Assembly: GCF_012769535.1 (NCBI RefSeq)
Contig: NZ_CP046565.1
Location: 3,253,501 to 3,317,500 of the forward strand
DNA length: 64,000 nt
From: Methylococcus geothermalis
Lineage (GTDB): Bacteria > Pseudomonadota > Gammaproteobacteria > Methylococcales > Methylococcaceae
Direction of reading: 5' to 3'
The position numbers were made by a program, and so were the translations under genes. This document shows, piece by piece, positions 35,240 to 42,974 of the stretch (position 1 is its first letter; each line of letters opens with the position of its first letter). The notes beneath the pieces were generated by a model. The model had not been told where the DNA came from and ran no database searches. It saw only the letters and a program-made list of their open reading frames with translations.

Positions 35240-37737
35240 ATCAGGCGGTGGCGACGGTGAAGGCCGGGCGGTGGGTGAAGCCACGGTGGAGGGTTAAACA
35301 GTACCGCAGCCCATTTGAGGCGTATGTCCGCTATGGCGGGTGGCGTTTGTGTGAGATTAAACCTGGCACCAAGGCGCCGGCTGGAAAAGGCTGGAACCGG
35401 AGGGAGGCTGCGATCGACGATCCGGCGCGGGCTGGGCGGCTTGAGGCGGCTGGACTGCTGCACGCTTGGTCAGGCACGGCGGCCCTCGACGTGGATGACT
35501 TTGAGGAGGCGGACCGATGGCTTGAGGCACGCGGGATCAATTTGTCCGCGTTGCTGGGCTCGGGTGATGCAGTTCAGATCACCTCTGGCCGACCCGGCAA
35601 GGCGAAACTTCTCTACCGGCTGGCAGAGCCGAGGCCAAGTGTAAAAGTGGTAGACGATGCGGGCCAAGTGGTCTTGGAGCTGCGATGCGGCGCGGCTGGA
35701 GGACTTAGCGTACAGGATGTTTTGCCTCCTTCGGTCCATCCAGACACGGGTAACCCCTACGCCTGGGGCGGCTCAGGCAGGTGGTGGCGGCTGCCCGACA
35801 TGCCGGCGGCGCTGCTCAAAGTGTGGGACGAGCTGGCGGCGCCTTCGCACAGGCCGGATGAGGTCGCGAAGGCCGAGGCGGCGGCGGCGGTGCTGGATGC
35901 CGGGCAGCTTGCCGACCTGCGTGAGGCGCTTTTTTTTATACCAGCGGATGCATATGACACCTGGATCAAGATCGGCCTTGCCTTGGCCGGGCTGGGCGAT
36001 GCCGGGCGGGCGCTTTGGCTTGCCTGGTCTGCCACTTCGAGCAAGTTCGAGCCGGCGGCAGCCGCAAGAAAATGGGAGAGCTTCGCGGGCGCGGCGGCAG
36101 ATCATCGGGCTGTCTTTGCCGAGGCCGCGCGACGCGGGTGGACTAACCCAGCGAAGGAGCGGGCGGTGAGGGAGAGGCTGGCGGCGCAATCCTTGGCCGA
36201 GGCCGGCGGGCCGGCGGCGGCTGGCAAGCGCGAAGAGGTGCAGGCCGTTCCGGCGGTTGAAGTCGGAGGCGCGGGATGGCCGGAGCCGATGATACCGGAG
36301 GGCGTGGACGTTCCGAATATTCCGGACATTGTTTTACCGGGCTGGGTCGGCGCGATGGCCGAGGCGGTCTCGGTCAGTTGTCAGACGCCGAGCGCGGCTG
36401 CCGTCGCCGTGGCGCTGGCGGCGTTGGCGACTTGCTGTCAGAGGCGGTGGCAGGTGGCGCCGCACGCGTCTGGATATGTGGAGCCCCTCGCATTATGGAC
36501 TATAACCGCGATGCCGCCGGGCAGCCGCAAAAGCGCCGTGCTTGCGGCTTTGGCCGCGCCGTTGATCCGGTGGGAAAAACTTCAGAGGGATCGGCTTCGC
36601 CCCGAAATCGCCCGGCGGACAGCGGCGCGAGAAGTTGCGGCCAAAAGGATCGAGGGCTTGAAAAAGCGGGCGCTGCGGGTGGAGGACGCTGAGTCGCGGG
36701 CCGAGTTGGTCGCGGCGATCCAGTCGGAGTCTGAATTTATGCCGGCGGAGCTGATCCCCCCGCGCCTATTCACCGGAGACTGCACGCCGGAGAGGTTGCA
36801 GGGGCTTCTTGTGGAGCACGGGGAGGCGATGTCAGTGCTGAGCGACGAAGGCGGCATCTTCCAAGTTTTGTCGGGAGCATATTCCGGCGGGATGGCTAAT
36901 TTGGATGTGTTTTTGCAAGGGCACGCGGGCTCAGCCATGCGAGTAGACCGTGGCGGGCGGTGTGCCCACATAGATCGGCCGGCGCTAAGTTTGGGCCTGA
37001 TGATGCAGCCGGGCGTTCTGGCCGAGGTAGGCAAAAACAAAAGATTCAGGGACTCGGGATTGCTTGGCCGGTGCCTCTTTGTTGTGCCCAAGAGCAACGT
37101 TGGCGCGCGCGATGTTAGACAACACCTCGACGTGCCGGAGTACATCAAAGAGGACTGGGAGGCCGGGTTATTTCGGCTTCTGGATGGTCGCCTTGAGCCG
37201 GTGGAGGCGCCGAGGACGTTGATTTTTGGGCCAGAGGCGCGTGAGTGTTGGCTAAATTTCTCGGCTGAGATCGAGCGTAAGCAAGGCGACGGCGGGCCGC
37301 TGGGACATGTGGCCGACTGGTCGGCCAAGCTTCCTGGCGCCGTGGCTAGGATTGCAGGCTTGCTGCACCTTGCCACGCGCGGCGGCGCGGTGGAGGTGAT
37401 CGGGCGCGATGCGGTCGAGCGGGCGGTTGAGCTAGGCAAGCTTCTTATTCCTCACGCTCTCGCCGCGTTTGGGCTGATGGGGCGGGCGCCGGTTGAGGAC
37501 GACGCGCATGCGCTGTTGGCGTGGATTCGAGCCGGGCGGCGGCTGACGTTCACCGCCCGTGAAGCTCAGAGAGCGATGCGTGTTCGCTTCCCATCTCGCC
37601 CAAAGCTCGACCAGGCCCTTGCGTTTCTCGGCGATTGGAAAGTGGTGGTGGGTGCCCGGCAGACGGTGGCGGGTGGAGGGGCTGGCAGGCCCACAACCAC
37701 GTACATCGTAAATGAGCGGATTTTTGATGCAGCCTGA
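35236..37737 (+). CDS. DUF3987/YfjI-type replication protein (primase-helicase-like)
   Basis: 833 residues. The N-terminal 200 residues resemble a prim-pol-type domain (APAGKGWNRREAAIDDP, ALDVDDFEEADRWL, LLYRLAEPRP, PPSVHPDTGNPYAWGG). A primase-associated helical segment follows (ADAYDTWIKIGLALAGLG). The C-terminal 450 residues are DUF3987 (LWTITAMPPGSRKSAVLAAL, SDEGGIFQVLSGAYSGGMAN, DVFLQGHAGSAMRVDRGG, LGRCLFVVPKS). The Walker-like PPGSRKS suggests NTP binding. Such proteins replicate mobile elements; iterons begin four bases after the stop, so this is the likely initiator. Confidence 0.85.
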   Translation: MNQAVATVKAGRWVKPRWRVKQYRSPFEAYVRYGGWRLCEIKPGTKAPAGKGWNRREAAIDDPARAGRLEAAGLLHAWSGTAALDVDDFEEADRWLEARGINLSALLGSGDAVQITSGRPGKAKLLYRLAEPRPSVKVVDDAGQVVLELRCGAAGGLSVQDVLPPSVHPDTGNPYAWGGSGRWWRLPDMPAALLKVWDELAAPSHRPDEVAKAEAAAAVLDAGQLADLREALFFIPADAYDTWIKIGLALAGLGDAGRALWLAWSATSSKFEPAAAARKWESFAGAAADHRAVFAEAARRGWTNPAKERAVRERLAAQSLAEAGGPAAAGKREEVQAVPAVEVGGAGWPEPMIPEGVDVPNIPDIVLPGWVGAMAEAVSVSCQTPSAAAVAVALAALATCCQRRWQVAPHASGYVEPLALWTITAMPPGSRKSAVLAALAAPLIRWEKLQRDRLRPEIARRTAAREVAAKRIEGLKKRALRVEDAESRAELVAAIQSESEFMPAELIPPRLFTGDCTPERLQGLLVEHGEAMSVLSDEGGIFQVLSGAYSGGMANLDVFLQGHAGSAMRVDRGGRCAHIDRPALSLGLMMQPGVLAEVGKNKRFRDSGLLGRCLFVVPKSNVGARDVRQHLDVPEYIKEDWEAGLFRLLDGRLEPVEAPRTLIFGPEARECWLNFSAEIERKQGDGGPLGHVADWSAKLPGAVARIAGLLHLATRGGAVEVIGRDAVERAVELGKLLIPHALAAFGLMGRAPVEDDAHALLAWIRAGRRLTFTAREAQRAMRVRFPSRPKLDQALAFLGDWKVVVGARQTVAGGGAGRPTTTYIVNERIFDAA

Positions 37738-37740
37738 GCC

Positions 37741-38031
37741 GGAATTTTGTCCCACAGGCGGGCGGACACAATGGGACAAAATGCCAAAATTCGGCGGATT
37801 TTTAATTTTGTCCCATTCTGTCACCAAGGGTTTGGGACAAAATTCCGGCGATTTGCACACGATCGAACAACAATCGGGCGAATTTTGTCACACCGTCATT
37901 TTCGTCCTAAAGGTTTTTTTAACCTTAAAAATCATATACATACATGCAAAATGCGCATCCGGGCCGGAAATCGTGGGACAAAATGCCAAAATTCAAAAAG
38001 CGTGGCGGCGAATTTTGTCATTTTGTCCCAT
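37741..38031. repeat. Iteron array with AT-rich core, candidate replication origin
   Basis: At least seven copies of TGGGACAAAAT(T/G)C occur in both orientations: about 37741-37755(-), 37773-37790(+), 37804-37816(-), 37833-37847(+), 37880-37893(-), 37974-37994(+) and 38009-38031(-, two half units). Several extend into a shared CCGGCG or GGCGG flank. Between copies five and six lies an AT-rich segment (37898-37952) with the inverted repeat AAGGTT/AACCTT around five T residues. Iterons plus an AT-rich unwinding region directly after a replication gene are typical of an origin. They could also be operators. Confidence 0.75.
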
Positions 38032-38149
38032 GTCCTGGGGGTGAAGTTTGATTTTTGAGATTGGCCGGCGTAGTCCGGCCTTGGCGTCCGGCCATATGGC
38101 CGGGCGAGATCGTGCCGGGAGGCACAACAATCGCGATGGAGCGAAAACA

Positions 38150-38365
38150 ATGAGTGACAGAAATCATATACCGGAGCATTGCAGGGGCGACGAGACACAC
38201 CACGAGTGGCTCATGAGGTCGCCTAAATGGGTCCTCGTCATGGCCATCGAAACGAAGGAAATGTATCTTCACGTCCTCCTCGAAGACATTGGCAAACTTA
38301 AAACCCGTGTCGCCGAACTTGAGGCCGAGCTGTCCGATATAACGGGTGGTAATAAAAAGCAGTGA
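38150..38365 (+). CDS. Small coiled-coil protein (71 aa)
   Basis: It starts at ATG 38150 after GGAGCGAAAACA. The product has a His-rich start (MSDRNHIPEHCRGDETHHEW), a hydrophobic helix (KWVLVMAIETKEMYL) and a C-terminal coiled coil (IGKLKTRVAELEAELSDI). No family recognised. It is the first gene after the proposed origin. Confidence 0.6.
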   Translation: MSDRNHIPEHCRGDETHHEWLMRSPKWVLVMAIETKEMYLHVLLEDIGKLKTRVAELEAELSDITGGNKKQ

Positions 38366-38380
38366 TGTTATAACGTAACA
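38366..38380. promoter_or_regulatory. Palindromic operator-like site
   Basis: TGTTATAACGTAACA has inverted ends TGTTA/TAACA and an inner GTTATAAC palindrome. It lies in the 67-base gap before the gene at 38433 and may bind a dimeric regulator. No binding protein is identified. Confidence 0.35.
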
Positions 38381-38432
38381 TTTCCTAGTTTTGCGGAGGG
38401 GGGTTCCCTTCCGGCAACCATAAGGTGAAAAA

Positions 38433-38909
38433 ATGTCTGATGATTCAATCGTTTACAACGAAGAGCTGATCGAGGCCGACCTGGCCGACCTGCAGGAGCG
38501 TATCGAAGATGCTACCGCCGAACTGGCGGAGCGGGGTGAGCGGGTGCGGCAATGGGCGGCGGCGCTGAGCCCGTGCCTTCACACCGCCGACGGCATACAG
38601 CATCGGCTGTCCGTGGCGCGGCGGCGGCGGGGTGAGCTGCTGTTCAAATACTTTGAGTCCGGCGACGAGGCGATGAAGCATGAAATCGAGGCCCTGAGTG
38701 AGGAAATCAGGTTCATCCAAGACTGGAGCCCCGAATTCATTGGCCGTGTGCTGACGGAGCATGAAAAATGGGCCGCCCGCACGGAGCTATTCCGGTCTAG
38801 GTACGAGGATCGAGCGGCGGACCTCAAAGCCCGTCGTAACCTGGCGCCGGCGCATGTCCTGAGCCAGCGCGAAACGACGATGTACGGCCGTCCGATCCGG
38901 GCGGCTTGA
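38433..38909 (+). CDS. Coiled-coil hypothetical protein of the element (158 aa)
   Basis: A strongly helical, charged protein: LIEADLADLQERIEDATAEL, then basic RLSVARRRRGELLFKYFES, then RTELFRSRYEDRAADLKARR. It resembles small phage scaffolding- or accessory-type proteins, but no family is recognised. Cys and enzyme motifs are absent. It follows the palindromic site and is in the same direction as its neighbours. Confidence 0.65.
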   Translation: MSDDSIVYNEELIEADLADLQERIEDATAELAERGERVRQWAAALSPCLHTADGIQHRLSVARRRRGELLFKYFESGDEAMKHEIEALSEEIRFIQDWSPEFIGRVLTEHEKWAARTELFRSRYEDRAADLKARRNLAPAHVLSQRETTMYGRPIRAA

Positions 38910-38967
38910 TTCTACCCACACACCCTGCCCGATCCGGCGGGCAGGGCTTCCCGATGGCGAGGCTGGC

Positions 38968-39177
38968 ATGAAGACAGAGGTTATTGAGGCTATCCGGCTG
39001 CTCAAACACTCAAAGCAACTCGACCAGGCGGCGCAGGCGGCGCGGCGGGAGGCGGCGTGGCTTCTTGCAGCCTGCACCGAAAGGGATATATGCCATGCGG
39101 CGAAGCGCACAGGCTGGACGCCAACGGGTTTGATATGCCTGGCGAGGGCCGTAACGGGCACTCATATAGCTGATTGA
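38968..39177 (+). CDS. Hypothetical helical protein (69 aa)
   Basis: MKTEVIEAIRLLKHSKQLDQ starts the product, followed by Ala/Arg-rich helix (AAQAARREAAWLLAAC) and RTGWTPTGLICLARAVTG. The last half could be a small helix-turn-helix. Family unknown. The AGGCTGGC before ATG is a weak ribosome site. Confidence 0.5.
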   Translation: MKTEVIEAIRLLKHSKQLDQAAQAARREAAWLLAACTERDICHAAKRTGWTPTGLICLARAVTGTHIAD

Positions 39178-39205
39178 TCTAACAAACCATGATGGAGATA
39201 ACACG

Positions 39206-39880
39206 ATGGGCGGTGGTGGCGGGTCTTTGACCCCTCAGATTACGGCGCAGGAGCTGGAATACGCGAATGTGCTGCAGAATGTGCTGCAGTCGTCGAACGC
39301 GCTGACGGCGCCGGTGGAGAAGTTCGCGGTCCGCAACATGAAGGCGATGAACACGCCTCTGGCCTACGACGCGGCGGGCGGCCTGGGGCTGAGTTCGGCC
39401 TTGCAGCAGTGGGACCCGCTGCGGCAGCAGACGATGTACCAGACGATGGCCAGCGGTGCGGCGCCGGGCAGTGGGCGGTTCCTGGCCACCGAGACGCAGT
39501 TGGACCAGGCCAACGCGCAGGCACGGGCACGCGGGGCGATGCAGGGGCGCATGGGCAATCTGGATGCGCGGCTCGGGCTGATGAACGCGGCCATCGGCGC
39601 CGGGCGGCAGCGGCTGGGATCGGCGGTGGATACGTTCTCCAACCTTTCCAGGAAATCCAGCGACTGGGAGCGCAACCGGGCGGCGTTGGCGAGCGAGATG
39701 GAGGCGGACAACGCCAAGGGCATCGGCAAGATGGCCGGTATGGTGGGCGGCGCGGCGCTGGGGCTGATGACCGGCGGGCTGGGCTTCAGTCTGACGGGCG
39801 CGGCCTTGGCGTCGGCAGGGGCGACCGGGGCGGCCTTGGGCGGTAGCCTGGGTTCGGGCCTGGCCAGCGGGATGCGGTGA
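39206..39880 (+). CDS. Possible phage virion / DNA-ejection-type protein (224 aa)
   Basis: A Gly-rich start (MGGGGGSLTPQITAQELEYA) is followed by a long helical region (DQANAQARARGAMQGRMGNL) and a C-terminal Gly/Ala membrane-active stretch (MAGMVGGAALGLMTGGLGFS, then GATGAALGGSLGSGL). This overall design is like internal virion or ejection proteins of podovirus-type phages. No capsid or portal gene is nearby, so it may decorate a helper's particles or be a relic. Assignment rests on composition and layout only. Confidence 0.5.
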   Translation: MGGGGGSLTPQITAQELEYANVLQNVLQSSNALTAPVEKFAVRNMKAMNTPLAYDAAGGLGLSSALQQWDPLRQQTMYQTMASGAAPGSGRFLATETQLDQANAQARARGAMQGRMGNLDARLGLMNAAIGAGRQRLGSAVDTFSNLSRKSSDWERNRAALASEMEADNAKGIGKMAGMVGGAALGLMTGGLGFSLTGAALASAGATGAALGGSLGSGLASGMR

Positions 39881-39881
39881 T

Positions 39882-40081
39882 CTCGCGGTACTCGCCCCGC
39901 GAGTGGCGGCGGGAGGTATGGCGGACGCCGGCATGAATCCGACGTCCTTCCCAGATCCTCGCGGTACGTGCCCCGCGAGTGGCGTTTGTTTCCTCGCAGT
40001 ACTCGCCCCGCGAGTGGCGCTTGTTCGACCGTTCTCGACCAAGCCGTAAAACAGCTCGCAGTACTCGCCCCGCGAGTGGCG
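39882..40081. repeat. Cluster of four 27-bp palindromic repeats
   Basis: Copies lie at 39882-39908, 39958-39984, 39993-40019 and 40055-40081. The core ACTCGCCCCGCGAGT can fold as ACTCGC/GCGAGT with a CCC loop and is preceded by CTCGCrGT and followed by GGCG. The second copy differs (ACGTGCCCC). Single copies are at 42339-42365, 42496-42522 and, inverted, at 43711-43737. The repeats fill the gap between the virion-like gene and the antisense RNA locus. Confidence 0.85.
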
Positions 40082-40129
40082 TGACCTTATTGTAACCATA
40101 CGCCGGCGGGCTGTGCTACACTTTCAACT

Positions 40130-40352
40130 GTCCCCGGACGGTTCCGGGGCCGGGCGTGGAAACCCGATAGCACAAAGGCGCACCCTCGCGCCCTGACCGG
40201 CGCTTTTTTATGCCGGTCGGCTTCCCATGACGGGCGGTGCGAGGCACGGTACGTCCGTGGCCGGTTCCTTTGTGCCGGTTTTCCACCCTCGCATCGTCCG
40301 TCACCCTTGCACTGTGGAAAGTGCTGGTGACGGTTTCCAAGCAACACAAAGG
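40130..40352 (+). ncRNA. C4-like antisense RNA and its target leader
   Basis: The segment 40156-40178 contains GTGGAAA and GCACAAAGG. The segment 40267-40286 contains their complements CCTTTGTGC and TTTCCAC in the matching order, 90 bases downstream on the same strand. CCTTTGTG (40267-40274) is also complementary to CACAAAGG (40345-40352), which includes the ribosome site of the next gene. This is the layout of the C4 immunity RNA of phages P1/P7 and P4 relatives, where a processed antisense RNA and its target lie on one transcript. A hairpin GACCGGC/GCCGGTC (about 40195-40218) sits between. A possible -10 TACACT is at about 40115-40120. Confidence 0.6.
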
Positions 40353-40362
40353 AGCCAACACC

Positions 40363-40662
40363 ATGACATCCCCTACCACGGGCGCACACCGCCCGATCAT
40401 TTCCCTATCCCATGCGCATCGGCTCGATGGCGATGTGCGACGGCTTGCCGATGAGCTGGAACACCTGGCACTGATTTGCGATGACTGGGTAAACCAGTGC
40501 CACAAAACCGAAGCGCTGCGTGAAGTCGCCCGCTGCGTCCGGGCCGCCAGCCGGGCCATGTCCAAGGCCAAGAACCCGGCCAGACAAGTCTGGATCGAGG
40601 CGCACGCGGAGGAAGGTTCGGCCACGGTCACCGGCGACCAGGAGGAGCCCAGCCATGATTGA
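40363..40662 (+). CDS. Element protein under the C4-like leader (99 aa)
   Basis: ATG 40363 follows AAAGGAGCCAACACC, a strong ribosome site. The product begins MTSPTTGAHRPIISLSHAHR and has a helical middle (GDVRRLADELEHLALICDDW, then EALREVARCVRAASRAM). The frame is open upstream to 40237, giving a leader peptide-like region LALWKVLVTVSKQHKGANTM. Icd/Ash-type genes of P4-like elements show a similar layout, with translation through the antisense target. By position it may be an anti-immunity or host-targeting protein. Function unknown. Confidence 0.65.
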   Translation: MTSPTTGAHRPIISLSHAHRLDGDVRRLADELEHLALICDDWVNQCHKTEALREVARCVRAASRAMSKAKNPARQVWIEAHAEEGSATVTGDQEEPSHD

Positions 40663-40759
40663 GCAAATCAAAACGACCCTGGCGGCGCTGGGCATGGCCG
40701 ACGTGATTTTTTCCATTGCAAACATGCTGGCCGGCTGGCTGGCGGGAGGTGGACTATGA
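40655..40759 (+). CDS. 34-residue hydrophobic microprotein
   Basis: The frame reads MIEQIKTTLAALGMADVIFS followed by IANMLAGWLAGGGL. GGAGGAGCCC lies just upstream, the start overlaps the previous gene by eight bases, and the stop overlaps the next start (ATGA). Such tight packing argues for translation. It is probably a single membrane-associated helix. Confidence 0.55.
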   Translation: MIEQIKTTLAALGMADVIFSIANMLAGWLAGGGL

Positions 40760-41013
40760 AAGACGCGAACGCGGTTGAACGGATGAACGGGGCACTGCAA
40801 ACGGCAGGCATGGCGGCCCGATCGGTGGCGGCGGGGCTGGTGCTGCTGCGTATGAACCGCAGCGAAGACCCTGGGCTGAACGACGATGAGTACGAGGCGT
40901 TCTGCTGGAGTCTGGAGCAATCGGTCATGGAGGTGGCCGAGGTGCTGGATATGGCCATGCACATGCTACGCACCCAGGCCGAGGAGACGGCGCGTGACCC
41001 GGCGCAGCGGTAG
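40756..41013 (+). CDS. Hypothetical element protein (85 aa)
   Basis: An alpha-helical, acidic protein beginning MKDANAVERMNGALQTAGMA, with DDEYEAFCWSLEQSVMEVAE in the second half. No domain recognised. It overlaps the microprotein before it and the RepA-like gene after it (starting at 40994), so all belong to one operon led from the C4-like leader. Confidence 0.6.
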   Translation: MKDANAVERMNGALQTAGMAARSVAAGLVLLRMNRSEDPGLNDDEYEAFCWSLEQSVMEVAEVLDMAMHMLRTQAEETARDPAQR

Positions 41014-42196
41014 GCCGGTGGCGGTGGGGAACCTCGCGCTGCGGGTGGCCGAGATGGCGGCGCGGGCACGGGAGGCGCCGAGGCCTTCGGCTCCGCCGGT
41101 GACGCCGAGGCCTTCGGCTTCACCCGTGCCGCCCAGGCCTTCGGCTTCTTCGGTGGCGCAGTGTGGCCGGGTGACGCTGGGGGTGAACCTGTTGCAGGGC
41201 GCCAGCGTGCAGCCTGAGCCGGTCCGCTGGCTGTGGCCGGGCTGGCTGGCGAAAGGCAAGCTGCACGTCATCGCCGGGCAGCCCGGCACGGGCAAGACCA
41301 GTCTTGCGCTTTCCCTAGCGGCGACGCTGACGGCGGGCGGACGCTGGCCGGACGGCACGCCGGCGGCGCCGGGCAACGTGCTGATCTGGTCCGGCGAGGA
41401 CGACGTGAGGGATACCCTGATGCCGCGCCTTCTGTCCTGCGGGGCGGATCCGAAACGCTGCTTCTTCATCACCGACGTGCAGGCCGAAGACGGGCGGCGC
41501 CCGTTCGACCCAGCCCGCGACATGCCCGCCCTGCTGCGTGCGGCGCGGGAGGTGGGCGAGGTGCGGTTGCTGCTGGTCGATCCGATCGTGTCGGCGGTGG
41601 CGGCGGACAGCCACAAGAACGCCGAGGTGCGGCGCGGGCTGGCCCCGCTGGTGACGCTGGCCGAGCGTCTTGATTGCGCCTTGCTGGGCATCTCGCACTT
41701 CTCCAAGGGCTCGGCGGGCCGTGATCCGCTGGAGCGGGTGACCGGTTCGCTGGCGTTCGGGGCGCTGGCCCGGATCGTGTTCGCGGCCTTCAAGCGCTCG
41801 GAGGAGGACGGCGGCGGTCGCTGCCTGGCGCGGGTGAAGTCGAACCTCGGGCCGGACGAGGGCGGCTTTCTCTACGAGCTGGTTCTCGATGCGCTGGCCG
41901 AGCACCCAGGCGTGACGGCGACACGGGTCGACTGGGGCACGGCGGTAGCCGGTTCGGCAAGGGCGCTGCTGGCGCGTGCGGAGGCCGCGTGTGATCCGGA
42001 AGCCATGTCGGCGCTGGACGAAGCCTGCGCGTTTCTTCAGGAGCTGTTGGCGGCTGGGCCTGTGGCGGCGGCGGAAGTGAAGATGGAGGCCGAGGCGGCG
42101 GGTGTTTCGGAAAGGACGCTGAAACGAGCAAGGAAGAAACTGGCGCTGACCGTGACCAAAACAGGCATGGAGGGCGGCTGGGTCTGGGCTCTGTAA
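40994..42196 (+). CDS. RepA-like hexameric helicase / AAA ATPase
   Basis: About 400 residues from GTG 40994, which has GGAG seven bases upstream. An Ala/Pro-rich repeat-like linker (RPSAPPVTPRPSASPVPPRP) precedes a RecA-fold ATPase: Walker A in IAGQPGTGKTSLALSLA, GNVLIWSGEDDVRDTL, Walker B in VRLLLVDPIVSAV, and the sensor motif ALLGISHFSKGSAGRDPLERV. This is the RSF1010 RepA-type helicase family. A C-terminal winged-helix-like region (AGVSERTLKRARKKLAL) may bind DNA. A second iteron-like array begins 19 bases after its stop. Confidence 0.88.
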   Translation: MTRRSGRPVAVGNLALRVAEMAARAREAPRPSAPPVTPRPSASPVPPRPSASSVAQCGRVTLGVNLLQGASVQPEPVRWLWPGWLAKGKLHVIAGQPGTGKTSLALSLAATLTAGGRWPDGTPAAPGNVLIWSGEDDVRDTLMPRLLSCGADPKRCFFITDVQAEDGRRPFDPARDMPALLRAAREVGEVRLLLVDPIVSAVAADSHKNAEVRRGLAPLVTLAERLDCALLGISHFSKGSAGRDPLERVTGSLAFGALARIVFAAFKRSEEDGGGRCLARVKSNLGPDEGGFLYELVLDALAEHPGVTATRVDWGTAVAGSARALLARAEAACDPEAMSALDEACAFLQELLAAGPVAAAEVKMEAEAAGVSERTLKRARKKLALTVTKTGMEGGWVWAL

Positions 42197-42214
42197 CCCA
42201 AAGGGGGCCAAGAC

Positions 42215-42298
42215 TTGGCACTCTTCGAAGGGTGCCAAATATCCCGAAGGGTGCCAAACATTTGCTTGGCACTCTTCGGCGGTGTTTGGCCCTCTTCG
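42215..42298. repeat. Second iteron-like array after the helicase gene
   Basis: Five copies of the 13-base word TTGGCACTCTTCG or its near-complement CGAAGGGTGCCAA occur at 42215-42227(+), 42226-42238(-), 42245-42257(-), 42265-42277(+) and 42286-42298(+, with CCC for CAC). The first two overlap to form a near-perfect palindrome. The word is unrelated to the first iteron set. It could be a helicase-loading or replication control site, or an operator cluster. Confidence 0.7.
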
Positions 42299-42338
42299 TC
42301 GGCTTCGGAAAGGACTCCATCTCCTTGTGGGGTCTTCG

Positions 42339-42650
42339 CTCGCAGTACTCGCCCCGCGAGTGGCGTGCCGACATTTTACCCATAGGGCGCCACACCCCAA
42401 ACGGTCCAATCACCCGGCTGTGGCCGTGACGCGATGCAGGCCGGCGGTGGGCTGGACCTCCAGCCGTGGCCGACATCCAGGCCGTGCCTGATCCTCTCGC
42501 AGTACTCGCCCCGCGAGTGGCGTGATTTCATTTTACCCATTAGGCGCCACACCTCAAACGGTCCAATCATTCGACGGTGCCGGCGCTGGCGGCGGGCTGG
42601 ACCTCCAGCCTTGGCCGACCTCCAGCCCGTGCCGGGCCCCGAGGCCTTGG
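42339..42650. repeat. Segmental duplication of about 155 bp, each copy led by the palindromic repeat
   Basis: The block 42339-42495 is repeated at 42496-42650. Both start with the 27-bp palindromic repeat, continue with ATTTTACCCAT, GGCGCCACAC and AAACGGTCCAATCA, and end in a GGGCTGGACCTCCAGCC segment that leads into the 36-bp minisatellite. The copies differ by scattered substitutions, so the duplication is not recent. Confidence 0.75.
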
Positions 42651-42934
42651 CCGACCTCCAGGCCGTGCCGGGCCCCGAGGCCTTGGCCGACCTCCAACCC
42701 GTGCCGGGCCCCGAGGCGGTGGCCGACCTCCAGGCCGTGCCGGGCCCCGAGGCGGTGGCCGACCTCCAGCCCGTGCCGGGCCCCGAGGCGGTGGCCGACC
42801 TCCAGGCCGTGCCGGGCCCCGAGGCGGTGGCCGACCTCCAGGCCGTGCCGGGCCCCGAGGCGGTGGCCGACCCCCAGGCCGTGCCGGGCCCCGAGGCGGT
42901 GGCCGACCTCCAGGCCGTGCCGGGCCCCGAGGCC
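42611..42934. repeat. Nine tandem 36-bp units (minisatellite)
   Basis: Exact 36-bp period from 42611 to 42934, with the shared core GACCTCCAGGCCGTGCC and a GGGCCCCGAGGC end. Units vary at the start (TTGG or GTGG) and at one internal position (CAGCCC, CAGGCC or CAACCC). Because 36 is a multiple of three, all frames stay open; one would encode ADLQAVPGPEAV repeats. I regard it as noncoding. It lies just before the res-like region of the resolvase. Confidence 0.9.
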
Positions 42935-42974
42935 TTCGCCGATCCTTTCCCGAGTCTATCATTTTGTATACACA

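Noticed and set aside
37909-37926. AAGGTT/AACCTT with a T loop as an intrinsic terminator of the DUF3987 gene.
   Set aside because: The stem is only 6 bp and AT-rich, the T run is in the loop and not after the stem, and it lies inside the iteron array, so an origin feature is more likely.
39882-40081. Possible CRISPR array: four 27-bp palindromic repeats in 200 bases.
   Set aside because: Spacers are 49, 8 and 35 bases, the repeats also occur singly elsewhere in the element and in inverse orientation, and no cas gene is present.
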